Positions 5,195-5,344 of a stretch of 5,344 nucleotides of DNA are shown here, in pieces. The DNA is taken from contig PWGF01000070.1 of the NCBI GenBank assembly GCA_003554375.1, positions 1 to 5,344 of the forward strand, read 5' to 3'. The notes below the pieces were generated by a model, which searched no databases, had not been told where the DNA came from, and saw nothing but the letters and a program-made list of their open reading frames with translations. The DNA comes from Spirochaetaceae bacterium (lineage in GTDB: Bacteria; Spirochaetota; Spirochaetia; DSM-27196; SKKC01). How positions within the stretch are numbered: position 1 is the stretch's first letter; the number at the start of each line of letters is the position of its first letter. The position numbers and the translations under genes were made by a program.

Positions 5195-5344
5195 ATGAGT
5201 GAGCTACTGTATCTGGTGATAGCCGGGGTGCTTTGGCAAAACGTAGTCGTGACCGGCCTGCTTGGGCTTACGCCCTTTCTTGCCGAACGTCACCTCTCGT
5301 ATCGGCGGACGGCGGCGGTCGGTGGAGTTACGACGGCGCTCGTC
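5195..5344 (+). CDS. rnfA: Rnf complex membrane subunit A, N-terminal 50 codons (cut by right window edge)
   Basis: The frame is open from ATG 5195 to the edge, with GGAGG 9 nt upstream, five bases after the rnfE stop. The product MSELLYLVIAGVLWQNVVVTG, then LLGLTPFLAERHLSYRRTAAVG, matches the RnfA/NqrE N-terminus, normally (V/L)NNxVLxxxLGICPFLG. The iron-ligand cysteine of that motif (Cys26 in Vibrio cholerae NqrE) is Thr26 here, coded ACG, and the usual Asn-Asn pair is Gln15-Asn16. The second ligand position lies beyond the window. The order rnfD-G-E-A fits the standard operon, in which rnfB would come next. It could be a paralogue rather than true RnfA, but position and motif agree. Confidence 0.85.
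   Translation, partial: MSELLYLVIAGVLWQNVVVTGLLGLTPFLAERHLSYRRTAAVGGVTTALV

Noticed and set aside
3152..5344. Na+-NQR operon (nqrBCDE) instead of rnfDGEA
   Set aside because: The first two proteins (302 and 175 aa) are too short for NqrB and NqrC, and they match RnfD and RnfG in motifs. No nqrA-like gene precedes them.

Overview
This is a GC-rich bacterial window. Four genes or gene remnants lie on the minus strand (about 1-3040) and an operon of electron-transport genes lies on the plus strand (3152 to the right edge). A lipoprotein signal, a diguanylate cyclase with an outer sensor domain and an Rnf-type complex suggest a free-living, two-membrane, probably anaerobic or facultative bacterium. 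A spirochaete-like host is possible, but nothing here settles the taxon.

Minus strand, right to left: an unrecognised 117-aa protein (2687-3040); about 380 bp of non-coding DNA with a good promoter and two repeat structures; a membrane diguanylate cyclase with periplasmic sensor and GGEEF domain (818-2305) whose start is most likely a CTG codon; directly behind its stop, a pseudogene remnant holding only the C-terminal half of a mycobacterial-type methylenetetrahydrofolate reductase and broken by an in-frame TAA near its end (298-780); and the 5' end of a lipoprotein gene running off the left edge (1-144).

Plus strand: rnfD, rnfG, rnfE and the first 50 codons of rnfA, packed 1-5 nt apart with good ribosome binding sites. 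The usual first gene, rnfC, is absent upstream, and rnfB is not in the window. In known Rnf/Nqr complexes electrons pass through covalent FMN on RnfD and RnfG and an intramembrane [2Fe-2S] centre held by two cysteines each from RnfA and RnfE. Here both FMN attachment motifs (SGAT/TGAT) are intact. All three visible iron-ligand positions have lost their cysteine: Ala22 and Val105 in RnfE and Thr26 in RnfA. This flavinylated, apparently iron-free Rnf variant is the strongest candidate in the window for an undescribed system.
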